NCBI RefSeq assembly: GCF_039544005.1
Contig: NZ_BAABKV010000001.1
Coordinates: forward strand, 2,852,001 to 2,916,000
From: Kitasatospora paranensis
GTDB lineage: Bacteria > Actinomycetota > Actinomycetes > Streptomycetales > Streptomycetaceae
Direction of reading: 5' to 3'
DNA: 64,000 bases
Under the pieces are notes generated by a model. The model saw nothing but the letters and a program-made list of their open reading frames with translations, was not told the origin of the DNA and made no database searches. Position numbers and translations under genes: made by a program. Below are positions 10,402-18,965 of this stretch, piece after piece (the stretch's first letter is position 1; each line of letters opens with the position of its first letter).

Positions 10402-10758
10402 TCAGTGGCCCGCCGGGCCGCCGGAGGTGCCGGGCGACCAGGTGAGTTTGACGGTGAGGTGGGCGTCGGCGGCCGTCCTGGCGATGAGGGCGCCGGCCTC
10501 GGCGGAGAGTTTGACGCCGAACTCGATCTCCACCTCGTCTGGTTGCAGGCTGCCGCCGCGCAGGGCGGTGAGCGCCGACTCGGCGGCCGCGCGGACCCCG
10601 TCGAGCGCCTGCTCGAACGTCTCGGCGGCGCGGACGACGGCGTCGCCGCCCCGACCGACCGGCTGCATGCCGTACGGTGCGGCAGCCGAGCCGGTCGCGG
10701 CCCCCTCGACGCGCACCACCGCGCCGTCGGCCGTCAGGAACTCCACGTACTCCGACAT
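10402..10758 (-). CDS. CU044_2847/Trypco1 family protein (trypsin-co-occurring domain)
   Basis: The 118-residue protein reads MSEYVEFLTADGAVVRVE, then a helical section (AAETFEQALDGVRAAAESAL), then EVEIEFGVKLSAEAGALIARTAADAHLTVKLTW. This is the pattern of the trypsin-co-occurring domain 1 family (CU044_2847 proteins), which is usually encoded beside a cytoplasmic trypsin-like protease, as here. It is the first gene of the operon; the ATG at 10758 follows GGGGAG. Its biochemical role is unknown, but close linkage suggests it regulates, or is a substrate of, the VMAP protease. Confidence 0.85.
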   Translation of the reverse strand: MSEYVEFLTADGAVVRVEGAATGSAAAPYGMQPVGRGGDAVVRAAETFEQALDGVRAAAESALTALRGGSLQPDEVEIEFGVKLSAEAGALIARTAADAHLTVKLTWSPGTSGGPAGH

Positions 10759-10876
10759 GGGCACTCCCCACCGTGTCAAGCCGTACTGTCAGCCGAATTC
10801 CCACGGCGATGGTCGCACAGCGCGGGCGTCGGCGCAGCGGTTCCGGCCGGGTTCACCGCACCAATCTACAAGGAAC
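10759..10876. promoter_or_regulatory. Divergent promoter region between conflict operon and PPTase
   Basis: This 118-base gap separates the leftward Trypco1 gene and the rightward PPTase gene and must hold promoters for both. It contains a short AT-richer stretch (CACCAATCTACAAGGAACAT) just before the PPTase start. I see no clear operator palindrome. Confidence 0.35.
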
Positions 10877-11746
10877 ATGACAACGCATCAGGTCAGCCCC
10901 CCGCCGCTCCCCCGCGGCCGGAAGCCGACCCGGCGGGCCCGGGGGCGGCCGGTGCGCACCGTAGGGTGGACCCCGGTGATCACGGCCGCGACGGCCGTGG
11001 CGGAACGGGCGGACGGGGCGGGCGGGATGGGGAGCGGGACGGCGCGGACGGCGGAGCCACTGGCGGTGGTCGCGGACAGCGCGGCGGTGCTGGCCCTGCC
11101 CGGACTCGGCGAGGAACTGCTCACCGCGGTCGAACGCGAACGGGCCGCCCGCTTCCGCCGGGAGCGCAACCGGCTGGACTTCGTGGCCGCGCACCTGCTC
11201 GTCCGGCTGTGCGCGGCCCGGCTGCTGGGCATCCCGGCCGCGGCGGCGACCCTGGTGCAGCACTGCCCGGACTGCGACCTCGACGGCCACGGCGTGCCCG
11301 CGCTGGCCGGCCGGCCCGAGGTGCGGCTGAGCATGTCCCACACCGAGGGCGTGGTCGCCGCCGCGGCCGGGCCGGTGCCGGTCGGCGTGGACGTCGAGCT
11401 GCTGCAGACCCGCGGCTCGCTCGGCGACATGCACCAGCGGGTACTGACCGACGCCGAGTCCGCGGCAGTGGCCGCACACACCGATCCGGCCGGTGCCTTC
11501 CTGCGGCAGTGGGTCCGCAAGGAGGCCATCATCAAGATCGGCCGGGCCACCCTGGACACCCTGCGCGAGGTGGACCTCTCCGCGCTCCCGCTGGACGAAC
11601 CGGGCCCGGAGCCCGCCCGGCACCGCCACGGCGACCTGCACCTGGTCGACCTCGCCGACCGGCGCCGCGGCGTCCTGGCCGCCGTGGTCTCCACCGCGGA
11701 CGTCCGGATCGGCACCGCGGACGTCCCGTTCGCGGACCTCGGGTAG
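10877..11746 (+). CDS. 4'-phosphopantetheinyl transferase superfamily protein
   Basis: The 289-residue protein carries the Sfp-type PPTase signatures: VGVDVELL (Mg and CoA binding; usually GxDxE) and FLRQWVRKEAIIKIG (the W-x-x-KEA motif). An upstream region FRRERNRLDFVAAHLLVRL also matches the family. Such enzymes attach the phosphopantetheine arm of CoA to carrier proteins of fatty acid, polyketide or peptide synthases. No synthase is encoded nearby, so it probably acts in trans. The ATG at 10877 has only a close AGGAAC upstream; a GTG or ATG further down (about 10976 or 11027) could be the true start because the first 35-50 residues are low-complexity. Confidence 0.85.
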   Translation: MTTHQVSPPPLPRGRKPTRRARGRPVRTVGWTPVITAATAVAERADGAGGMGSGTARTAEPLAVVADSAAVLALPGLGEELLTAVERERAARFRRERNRLDFVAAHLLVRLCAARLLGIPAAAATLVQHCPDCDLDGHGVPALAGRPEVRLSMSHTEGVVAAAAGPVPVGVDVELLQTRGSLGDMHQRVLTDAESAAVAAHTDPAGAFLRQWVRKEAIIKIGRATLDTLREVDLSALPLDEPGPEPARHRHGDLHLVDLADRRRGVLAAVVSTADVRIGTADVPFADLG

Positions 11747-11861
11747 CACCGGGCACCGGGCCTCCGGGGGCCCCGTAAGGGGGTGTTAGCGTGCTGCGAG
11801 CCGCGCGGGCACCCTGCGCCGGCCCCACCCCGCACTCCCCGCCGCGAAGGACGACTCCCCC

Positions 11862-12368
11862 ATGGCCAAGTTCCTGCTGAGCCTGCACGTGCTGGTCTCG
11901 GTGCTGTTCATCGGCCCGGTGGCGGTGGCGGTCAGCATGTACCCGCGCCGGGCGGCGGCGGCGCTGGCCGCGGGCCCCGAGCAGGTCACGGCGGCGGCGT
12001 CCGTCCGGCTGCTGAACCGGATCACCCGGCTCTACGCGGTGCTCGGCATCGCCGTCCCGGTGCTGGGCATCGGCACCGCTCAGGTGATGGGCATCATGGG
12101 CCAGACCTGGCTGATCGTCTCGCTGGTGCTGACCGCGCTCGCCGCGGGCACCCTGCTCGTCCTGGTGGTGCCCGCGCAGCAGGCCGTGGTCGACACCCTC
12201 GACCTGGAGGACGGCCGGGAGATCGCCGGTGTGGTGCGCGGCGACGAGCGGGAGCGGGCCGTCCGCGGCCTGAAGCTGCTGCCGATGACGGCGGGCGTCT
12301 TCAACCTGCTGTGGGCGGTCGTCGTGGTGATGATGGTCATCCGGCCGGGCTCGACGACGGGGGCGTGA
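11862..12368 (+). CDS. Small integral membrane protein (DUF2269-like)
   Basis: The 168-residue product has four hydrophobic segments: FLLSLHVLVSVLFIGPVAVAV, LYAVLGIAVPVLGIG, TWLIVSLVLTALAAGTLLVLVV, and MTAGVFNLLWAVVVVMMVI. It begins MAKFLLSLHVL, typical of DUF2269-like actinobacterial membrane proteins. The start has GAAGGACG upstream. Function is unknown. The gene is convergent with, and slightly overlaps, the DUF2277 gene on the other strand. Confidence 0.78.
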   Translation: MAKFLLSLHVLVSVLFIGPVAVAVSMYPRRAAAALAAGPEQVTAAASVRLLNRITRLYAVLGIAVPVLGIGTAQVMGIMGQTWLIVSLVLTALAAGTLLVLVVPAQQAVVDTLDLEDGREIAGVVRGDERERAVRGLKLLPMTAGVFNLLWAVVVVMMVIRPGSTTGA

Positions 12369-12587
12369 CCTCGACCCGGCCGACCCCCGGATCTCCAGGC
12401 TTTCGAGCAGTTGTCTGGTCGCCTCGGCCACCGCGGCGACCGCCTGCTCGAAGGCCTCCCGGTTGTGGGCCGCGGGCGCACGGAAGCCGGACACCTTGCG
12501 GACGTACTGCAGGGCCGCGGCATGGACGTCGTCCGTGGTGACCTCCGGCATCTCCGGAGGCCTGAGCGTCTTGATGGATCGGCACAT
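12337..12587 (-). CDS. DUF2277 family protein (frameshifted near the C terminus)
   Basis: The small protein starts MCRSIKTLRPPEMPEVT and continues AAALQYVRKVSGFRAP, the conserved DUF2277 signature (MCRxIxTLxxxEPP). The open frame does not stop at the expected length. Adding one base to the C5 run at 12384-12388 gives LESLEIRG-VGRVEVTPPSSSPAG and a stop at 12337, an 83-residue protein like others in the family. The function of DUF2277 is unknown. The gene overlaps the 3' end of the convergent membrane-protein gene by about 30 bases if this end is right. Confidence 0.75.
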
Positions 12588-12667
12588 GCCCCCAGTCTGC
12601 CGCGCCGGTACGACAGGCGGGCCGACCGCCGGGGCGTTCGACGGCCGTGCGCCCCGCGGCAGGGCGT

Positions 12668-13651
12668 TCAGCGGCGGTGCGGCCCGCCCGGCAGCACGCC
12701 GGCCCGCTTGACCGCACGGGCCACGATCGCGGTCTCGGCGCGGTCCACCCCCAGCGGCCCGAGGGTCTCCGTCACGAACCGGTAGAGGCCGGCGTGGTCC
12801 GGGCAGAAGACGGCGGCCATCAGGTTGGACCGGCCGCTCGTCGCGAGGACGCCGTGCACCTGCGGGTGGCCGGCCAGCGCATCGCCGACCTCGGCGAGCC
12901 GGCCCGGCGGCACGTCCAGCCACAGGTTGGCGTCGACCGCCATGCCGAGCAGCCGCGGGTCGATCGTGGCGTGGGTGCGCAGCAGGCCGCCGGCCGCGAG
13001 CCGGTCGAGGCGGCGGCGGACGGTCGACTCGGGGATGCCGGTGGCGGCGGCCAGCGCGGCGTGCGGGCGGCGGGCGTCCCGGCCGAGCAGGTCGAGCAGC
13101 CGCCGGTCGAGGTCGTCCCGTCCGGGCGGTGCGGTGGTCGGCGGCGCCGGGGCCAGGGCGGCGGCCTCCTCGTCCGTGAGGTGCCCGGAGCGCCACCGCC
13201 CGGCGTCCGCGAACAGGTGCAGCGCGGCGTGCACGTCGGTCTCCAGGACGGCGCCGGTGGCCGGCAGCAGGCCGTACAGCAGGTGGTCGCGGGCCTCGGC
13301 GTCGGTCAGCACCACCGCACCGACCTCCTGCCCGCCGAGCATCACGTCGACGAACGGCACGTCGGGGCGGGCGGCCAGCGCGTGCGCGACGGCGTCCGTC
13401 CTGCCGCGCAGCACCCGGACGCGCAGCAGCAGGGCGCCGACCGCACGGTCCCGGACGTCTGGCATGAGCACGACCTGCACGGTGCCGCTGCCCAGCAGCC
13501 GCCCCAGCCGCCGGGTCACCGTCCGGGCGGAGACGCCGAGCACCTCCGCGATCCGGCCGGTCCCGGCGCGGCCGTCGACCTGGAGGGCGCAGACCAGCCG
13601 GCGGTCCAGGGTGTCGAGCAGGGTGGCGGGATCCGCCGTACTGGTGTCCAT
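12668..13651 (-). CDS. Lrp/AsnC family regulator, tandem double-length form
   Basis: The 327-residue protein contains two Lrp-like halves. The first has an HTH (LDTLDRRLVCALQVDGRAG, IAEVLGVSARTVTRRLGRLL) and a ligand-binding-like part. The second, from about residue 180, repeats the plan: DDLDRRLLDLLGRDARRPHAALAAATGIPESTVRRRLDRL followed by a RAM-like domain (DANLWLDVPPGRLAEVGDALAGHPQVHGVLATSG). Ordinary Lrp proteins are about 150 residues with one HTH and one RAM domain. ATG at 13651 opens the protein; the gene is divergent from the inositol-monophosphatase-family gene 91 bases away, its probable target. Confidence 0.85.
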   Translation of the reverse strand: MDTSTADPATLLDTLDRRLVCALQVDGRAGTGRIAEVLGVSARTVTRRLGRLLGSGTVQVVLMPDVRDRAVGALLLRVRVLRGRTDAVAHALAARPDVPFVDVMLGGQEVGAVVLTDAEARDHLLYGLLPATGAVLETDVHAALHLFADAGRWRSGHLTDEEAAALAPAPPTTAPPGRDDLDRRLLDLLGRDARRPHAALAAATGIPESTVRRRLDRLAAGGLLRTHATIDPRLLGMAVDANLWLDVPPGRLAEVGDALAGHPQVHGVLATSGRSNLMAAVFCPDHAGLYRFVTETLGPLGVDRAETAIVARAVKRAGVLPGGPHRR

Positions 13652-13742
13652 GGATGTCCGATTCCCGCAGTTCTGCCGTCGGACACGACCCGGCCCGCCG
13701 CCGTCACGGTACCTGTTGTCCATCGACGAGAGGAGCCATCCG

Positions 13743-14540
13743 ATGCAGGACTTGGGGACGACGGTGGACGGCATGGCCGCGGCGGTCCGCGCCGTCGGCG
13801 CGCACCTGGCCGCGGTGCAGCGCCCGGAGCCGGTACCGGCGACGACCGCTGCGCAGGCGCTCGCCGCCTTCCGCGCGGTGGACGGGCCGGCCGCGGCCAT
13901 GCTGCGCGAACGGCTGGGCGCCCTGCGGCCGTCGGCCGGCTGGTGGGAGGACGAGCTGACCGGCGAGGTGCCCGCCGACGGCGAGTGGTGGGTCTGCGAC
14001 GCCACCGACGGCGCCGTGCAGTACCTCCACGGGCTGCCGCACTGGGCGGTCACCGCGACCCTGGTACGGGACGGCGAGGCCCGGGCCGCGGTGGTGCACG
14101 CGCCGCGGTCCGGCGCGACGTACACCGCGGCGCGCGGCGGCGGTGCGCGACTGGACGGACGGCCGATCGCGCCCGTGCCACGCGGCCTGGAGGTCGCGCT
14201 GGCCGCCACCGCGCATCCGCCGCTGGTCGGCGGGAACGACATCGCCCGGCGCCGCGCGGGCGCATCGATGACCGCCCTGCTCGGGCGGGTGCTCGCGGTG
14301 CGCAACCTGGGGCCGACCGCCCTCCAGGTGGCCCGGGTCGGCTCCGGGCACCTGGGCCTGTTCTGGGAGTACGGCAGTGACGCCGGCAACCTGCTGCCCG
14401 GCGCGCTGATCGCCGCCGAGGCCGGTGCCGTGGTCACCGACGCGGCGGGCCGGCCGTGGTCTCCCGCCGCCGACAGCTTCCTGGCCGCGGCCCCGGGCCC
14501 GCACGCGGAGGCGGTCGCCGCGCTGGCCGTCGTCGACTGA
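13743..14540 (+). CDS. Inositol monophosphatase family protein
   Basis: The 265-residue protein has the metal-site pattern of the family in modified form: WWEDELTGEV where most members have GEE, then CDATDGAVQYLHGLPHWAV (usual DPIDGTxNF) and WEYGSDAGNLLPGALIAAEAGAVVTD (usual WDxAAGxLLxxEAGG). Mg-dependent phosphatase activity is likely, but the altered motifs (DATDG, SDAGN) suggest a substrate other than inositol phosphate. The start has GAGAGGAG upstream. It faces the double Lrp regulator across a 91-base gap, so it may be controlled by that protein. Confidence 0.8.
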   Translation: MQDLGTTVDGMAAAVRAVGAHLAAVQRPEPVPATTAAQALAAFRAVDGPAAAMLRERLGALRPSAGWWEDELTGEVPADGEWWVCDATDGAVQYLHGLPHWAVTATLVRDGEARAAVVHAPRSGATYTAARGGGARLDGRPIAPVPRGLEVALAATAHPPLVGGNDIARRRAGASMTALLGRVLAVRNLGPTALQVARVGSGHLGLFWEYGSDAGNLLPGALIAAEAGAVVTDAAGRPWSPAADSFLAAAPGPHAEAVAALAVVD

Positions 14541-14578
14541 CACCCGCGCCCGCCGCGGGGCGGGCCGCGGCCGACGGA

Positions 14579-15556
14579 CTACGCCTCCGGGCCGGGCGGG
14601 GCGGCAGCGTCCTCGGACTCCGCGGTGTCCTCGGCGTCCGCCGCCTCCTCGGGCTCCGCGGCCCCTTCGGGCTCCGCAGGGTCCTCGGGCGGCTCCGGGA
14701 CGGGGCCGACCAGGGTGCGGGTGAGGGGTGTGCGGGCCAGGGTGACGGCGCCGGCCGCGACCAGGCCGATCCCGAGCAGCTCGGGGACGAGCCACCAGCC
14801 GGTGCGCAGCTCCTCCCGGTACAGCGCCACGCCCAGGGTGAGGCTGACCGCCGCGTCGCCGAGGGTGAGCGCCGGCTGCGAGGCCACCAGGGGGCCGCCC
14901 TGCAGGGCGTTCTCCAGCAGGAACAGGGAGGCCACCCCGACCGCGGCGAAGGCGTAGGTCTGCCAGGTGGTGAGGAACGCACCGAGGCCGTGGTCGGCGA
15001 GGGTGCGGGTGGCGGTCTTCATCAGGGCGGCGGTCAGCGCGTAGCCGACCGCCGCCGCGGCACCCAGGCACCAGGCCCGGACCCGGCCGATCGGGCGGCG
15101 CACCGCCACCGCGCAGAGCAGCACGATCACGGCGCCGCAGCCGGCGAGCGCCGGGATCCAGCGGCCGATCGCCACGTGCGGCTCGCCGGCCGAGGGCGCG
15201 GCGGCCCCCAGGGCGAGGCCGAGGCCGAGCACCACGCAGCCGATCGCGGCCCAGCCGCGCGAGGGCAGCCCGCGCCGCAGCACGAGCGAGCCGACCAGCA
15301 GGGCGAACGGCAGCTCCAGCACGAACAGCGGCTGCACGACGGACAGCTTGCCGCCGGCGAGCGCCGCGGCCTGGAACACCGCGGCGGCGATCACCGCCAG
15401 GATGCCGGCCAGCCAGATCCGGCGCCGCAGCAGGTCCACCAGCAGCCCCGGGCGCAGGCCGGTGGAGGCGGGCACGGTCAGCGCGGCACGGCGCTGCAGC
15501 ACGGTGGCGACCGCGTTGCTGAACGCGGCGCACAGCGCCAGCAGGACGGGGAGCAC
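14579..15556 (-). CDS. DMT/EamA-type membrane transporter
   Basis: The 325-residue product begins at GTG (15556) and has about ten hydrophobic segments, starting LPVLLALCAAFSNAVATVLQRRAAL and including LSVVQPLFVLELPFALLVGSLVL, the layout of the DMT superfamily. The last 45 residues are an acidic Pro/Glu/Ala tail (EPPEDPAEPEGAAEPEEAADAED) likely to be disordered in the cytoplasm. An upstream in-frame extension exists but is antisense to the amidohydrolase gene and not convincing. Substrate unknown. Genes on both sides are separate units. Confidence 0.82.
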   Translation of the reverse strand: MLPVLLALCAAFSNAVATVLQRRAALTVPASTGLRPGLLVDLLRRRIWLAGILAVIAAAVFQAAALAGGKLSVVQPLFVLELPFALLVGSLVLRRGLPSRGWAAIGCVVLGLGLALGAAAPSAGEPHVAIGRWIPALAGCGAVIVLLCAVAVRRPIGRVRAWCLGAAAAVGYALTAALMKTATRTLADHGLGAFLTTWQTYAFAAVGVASLFLLENALQGGPLVASQPALTLGDAAVSLTLGVALYREELRTGWWLVPELLGIGLVAAGAVTLARTPLTRTLVGPVPEPPEDPAEPEGAAEPEEAADAEDTAESEDAAAPPGPEA

Positions 15557-15620
15557 GGTACGGGGATCCCTTCGCCGGTCGGGGCCCGGCGCGCACCGGG
15601 GACGAACCCCGGCGCCAGTG

Positions 15621-16508
15621 TCACCCGGCCGCTGCCGGAGCCCCGAACAGGCGCGCCGCGTTGCCCCAGCAGACCGCCCGCAGCCAGTCGTCGCCGAGGC
15701 CGAGGCCGGCCAGCGCGTGCAGGGCGGTGGCGTACGGGTACGGGATGTTCGGGAAGTCGGTGCCGAGCAGGACGCGGTCCCCGAGGTCGCGCAGCCGCGG
15801 CAGCTCGGCGGCCGGGAAGGGTGCCAGGCGCTCGGTGAAGTCGGTGAACACCATGGTGGTGTCCAGGAGGACCCGGGGGTACCGCTCGGCGAGGTCGAGG
15901 AAGTCGGTGTACTCGGGCAGGCCCATGTGGGCGACGACCAGCCGCAGCCCGGGGTGCCGGGCGAGGACGCCACCGATCGGGCCGGGGCCGGTGTGCTTGC
16001 CGGGTGCCGGCCCCGACCCGCAGTGCACCACCACCGGGGTGCCGCGCTCCGCGAGCAGCCCCCACACGCCGTCCAGCAGCGGGTCGGCCGGGTCGTAACC
16101 GCCCACCTGCACGTGGGCCTTGAAGACCCGGGCGCCCCGGTCGAGGGCGTCCGCCACGTACTGCCGGGCGCCCGGTTCGGGGAAGAAGGTCGCGGTGTGC
16201 AGGCAGTCCGGGGTGCGCACGGCGAAGTCCGCGGCCCACGAGTTCAGCCAGGCGGCCATCGCCGGCTTGTGCGGGTAGAGCATCGCGGTGAACGCCCGCA
16301 CGCCGAACTCTCGCAGGGTGTCGACGCGTTGCTGCTCCGCGTGCCGATAGGCGATCGGCCAGGGCCGCCCGGTGAGCGGCCCGACGGCGTCGAAATACGC
16401 CCAGACCTTCGCCAGGACCCGCTCCGGCATGAAGTGCGTGTGCACGTCGATCAGTCCGGGCAGCCCCAACCCCTGCCAGAACTCGCGGACTTCCGCGGTC
16501 TCGGTCAT
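15621..16508 (-). CDS. Amidohydrolase family protein
   Basis: The 295-residue protein fits the amidohydrolase 2 (PF04909-like) group: metal-ligand motif IDVHTHF at about residues 20-26, VVHCGSG, LVVAHMGLPEYTDF, and the catalytic Asp in LLGTDFPNIPYPY. Such enzymes hydrolyse or decarboxylate small carboxylic compounds. The ATG overlaps the stop of the upstream acyl-CoA dehydrogenase by four bases (ATGA type), so both are made from one transcript. It may act on a product of the acyl-CoA dehydrogenase, though the substrate is unknown. Confidence 0.85.
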   Translation of the reverse strand: MTETAEVREFWQGLGLPGLIDVHTHFMPERVLAKVWAYFDAVGPLTGRPWPIAYRHAEQQRVDTLREFGVRAFTAMLYPHKPAMAAWLNSWAADFAVRTPDCLHTATFFPEPGARQYVADALDRGARVFKAHVQVGGYDPADPLLDGVWGLLAERGTPVVVHCGSGPAPGKHTGPGPIGGVLARHPGLRLVVAHMGLPEYTDFLDLAERYPRVLLDTTMVFTDFTERLAPFPAAELPRLRDLGDRVLLGTDFPNIPYPYATALHALAGLGLGDDWLRAVCWGNAARLFGAPAAAG

Positions 16509-18133
16509 CGGCGGACGGCCCGGTCGAGGACGGCCGCGGTGTCCACGCCGGGCGGCAGGGTGCCGAACGCGGCGCCGTGGTCACCGCCGAGCCGGGATGC
16601 GCAGAAGGCGTCGGCCACCGCCGGGTCGCCGTGCCGGACGAGCAGGGCGCCCTGGAAGGCCAGGGCCATCTGCTCGACCAGCCGCCGGGTGCGGTACTCC
16701 AGCTCGGTGAGGTCGCCGAGTTGCTTGCGCAGCGCCGCTGTTGCGGCGTCGAGGCGACGGTCGGCGCCGGCCGCGGCGTCGAGTTCGGCGAGCAGCGCCT
16801 CGACGGTGGCGGGGTGCCGGGCCATGGCGCGCAGCGCGTCCAGGGCGGCGACGTTGCCGGAGCCCTCCCAGATCGAGACCAGCGGGGCCTCCCGGTAGAG
16901 CCGGGGCATGCCGGACTCCTCGACGTAGCCGTTGCCGCCCAGGCACTCCATGGCCTCCGCGGCGTGCGCCGGACCGCGCTTGCACACCCAGTACTTGGAG
17001 ACGGCGAGGCCGAGGCGGCGGAGCATGGCCTCCTGCTCGTCACCGGCGAGGGCGGCGTCGGTGGCGGCGGCGAGCCGCATCGCCACGGTGGTGGCGGCCT
17101 CGGACTCGACGACGAGGTCGGCGAGGACGTTGCGCATCAGCGGCCGGTCGACCAGGGCCGCGCCGAACGCCCGCCGGTGGGTGGCGTGGTGGAGGGCGCG
17201 GACGGTGCCGTACCGCATGCCGGAGGCGGCTCCGATCGTGCAGTCCAGGCGGGTCATGTTGACCATCTCGATGATGGTCGGGACGCCGCGGCCCTCCTCG
17301 CCGACCAGCCAGCCGGTGGCGCCGTCGTACTCGATCTCGGCGGAGGCGTTGGACTTGTTGCCGAGCTTGTCCTTGAGCCGCTGGAGGAGCAGCCGGTTGC
17401 GGCTGCCGTCCGGCAGCACCCGGGGCAGCACGAAGCAGCTGAGGCCGCCGGGTGCCTGGGCGAGGGTGAGGAAGAGGTCCGACATGGGCGCGGAGGTGAA
17501 CCACTTGTGACCGGTGAGCCGGTAGGTGCCGTCGGCCTGCGGCACGGCCGCGGTGGTGTTGGCGCGGACGTCGGAGCCGCCCTGCTTCTCGGTCATCGAC
17601 ATGCCGGCGATCAGCCCGCGCTTGGCCTGCGGCTCGCGCAGCCCGAAGTCGTACTCCCGTGCGGCGAGCAGGGGTTCGTAGACCTCGGCGAGGGCGGGGG
17701 TGGCGCGCAGGGCGGGGACGGCGGCGTAGGTCATCGAGATCGGGCAGGTGTGGCCGGCCTCGACCTGGCCCCAGACGTAGAACTTGGCGGCGCGGGCGGT
17801 GTGCGCGCCGGGCCGCTCGTCCTGCCACGGTGCGGCGTGCAGGCCGTGGCCGACGGCGGTGCGCATCAGGTCGTGCCAGTGCGGGTGGAACTCGACCTCG
17901 TCGATGCGGTGGCCGTAGCGGTCGTGGGTGCGCAGGACCGGCGGGTTCTCGTTGGCGAGCCGGCCCCAGGTGTCGGCCTGCTCGGAGCCGGCGAGGCGGC
18001 CGAGCGTGTGCAGTTCGTCCTCGGCCCAGCCGGCGCCGGCCCGGTGCAGGGCCTCCAGCAGGGCCGGGTCCGCGGCGACGTCGTGGCCGTACGGGTCGGG
18101 GACCTGGTTGGTGACCTCATGCGTGGGCGGCAT
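16505..18133 (-). CDS. AidB-like acyl-CoA dehydrogenase family protein
   Basis: The 542-residue flavoprotein has acyl-CoA dehydrogenase motifs: GMSMTEKQGGSDVRANTT (FAD-binding), GHKWFTSAPMSDLFLTLAQA, and ECLGGNGYVEESGMPRLYREAPLVSIWEGSGN near the C terminus. The length, the N-terminal all-helical part (HTLGRLAGSEQADTWGRLANENPP) and the C-terminal extension match the AidB branch rather than short-chain dehydrogenases. AidB-like proteins bind FAD and in E. coli are linked to alkylation response; others are fatty-acid enzymes. The gene overlaps both the TetR gene upstream (17 bases) and the amidohydrolase downstream, so all three form one operon. Confidence 0.88.
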   Translation of the reverse strand: MPPTHEVTNQVPDPYGHDVAADPALLEALHRAGAGWAEDELHTLGRLAGSEQADTWGRLANENPPVLRTHDRYGHRIDEVEFHPHWHDLMRTAVGHGLHAAPWQDERPGAHTARAAKFYVWGQVEAGHTCPISMTYAAVPALRATPALAEVYEPLLAAREYDFGLREPQAKRGLIAGMSMTEKQGGSDVRANTTAAVPQADGTYRLTGHKWFTSAPMSDLFLTLAQAPGGLSCFVLPRVLPDGSRNRLLLQRLKDKLGNKSNASAEIEYDGATGWLVGEEGRGVPTIIEMVNMTRLDCTIGAASGMRYGTVRALHHATHRRAFGAALVDRPLMRNVLADLVVESEAATTVAMRLAAATDAALAGDEQEAMLRRLGLAVSKYWVCKRGPAHAAEAMECLGGNGYVEESGMPRLYREAPLVSIWEGSGNVAALDALRAMARHPATVEALLAELDAAAGADRRLDAATAALRKQLGDLTELEYRTRRLVEQMALAFQGALLVRHGDPAVADAFCASRLGGDHGAAFGTLPPGVDTAAVLDRAVRR

Positions 18134-18832
18134 GCCGTGCTCCTCGGGCGGGGTCTGCGGGGCGGGCGTCGGTGTCGTCCTCGCCGGTGTCGTGCAGGTC
18201 GGCGTCGTCCTGGTCGGTGTCGTCCTCGGCGGGGCCGCCGAGCGCGCGCAGGGCGAAGGCGGTGAGGGCGGGGATCAGGTCGTCGGCGGGCTCGCCGGCG
18301 GCGAGCGGGCCGACCAGGGCCTCGCCGACGGCGCCGACGAGGGCGGCGGCGGTGAGCAGGGCGGGCTGGTCGGGGAGGCGGCCGTCGGCGATCGCGTCGG
18401 CGATCTGGGCCGCGATCAGGTCGCGGAAGGCCTGCCGGAACACCAGCCGCTCGGCGTCGACCACGGGGTCGGCGGGCTCGGCGAGCAACGCGTAGGCGAG
18501 CCGGGGGCCTTGAGGGCGCGGGCGGCGAAGGTCTCCACCACCGCGGCGACCCGGCGCTGCGGGGTGGACTCGCGGGCGACCGCCTCGGTGACGGCGGCGA
18601 CCTCGCGGGAGACCACGGTGCGGAACAGTTCGACGGCGAGTTCGGACTTGCCGGAGAAGTGCCGGTACATCGAGCCGGTGGCGATCCCGGCCCGCTCGGC
18701 AACGGCGGCCATCGAGCAGCCCGCGTAGCCGCGTTCGGCGAGCAGCGCGACGGCCGCCTGGAGCACGGCGGCACGCTGGGCGTCCAGCCGCGCCTGGACG
18801 GCGGGGGTGCGTCGGTAGGCCATACCAAGCAT
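18117..18832 (-). CDS. TetR/AcrR family regulator (frameshifted in this sequence)
   Basis: The N-terminal HTH is clear: AVLQAAVALLAERGYAGCSMAAVAERAGIATGSMYRHFSGKSELAVELF. The ligand domain continues in another frame (RLAYALLAEPADPVVDAERLVFRQAFRDLI). Adding one base to the G5 run at 18503-18507 rejoins them as LKAPRLAYALL, giving about 235 residues. The second ATG (18823, MAYRRTPAV) is the more typical start. The acidic Asp-rich C-terminal tail (EDDTDQDDADLHDTGEDDTD) is unusual. It heads the operon with the AidB-like dehydrogenase and amidohydrolase, and probably represses it in response to an acyl compound. Confidence 0.85.
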
Positions 18833-18875
18833 TGAAGCACCGATTCACTTCTTGGGGAAGGACTGCCGAGGGCAT

Positions 18876-18939
18876 CCGGGAACGGCCGAGGGAACCCGGG
18901 AACGGCCGAGGGCCACCCGCCGGCGGCGGGTGGCCCTCG
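18876..18939 (-). terminator. Tandem repeat plus hairpin terminator downstream of the secreted protease
   Basis: A 15-bp perfect stem (18907-18921 with 18925-18939, three-base loop) lies 27 bases past the protease stop on the minus strand. Beside it, CCGGGAACGGCCGAGGG occurs twice at a 20-base period (18876 and 18896). There is no T-tract, which is common for actinobacterial terminators. Confidence 0.6.
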
Positions 18940-18965
18940 CGAGGGGGCGGGCAGCGGCCGGAGGC

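Noticed and set aside
14579..15973. A longer EamA protein beginning upstream of 15556
   Set aside because: The extra part is antisense to the amidohydrolase gene and lacks hydrophobic character. GTG at 15556 gives a normal transporter.
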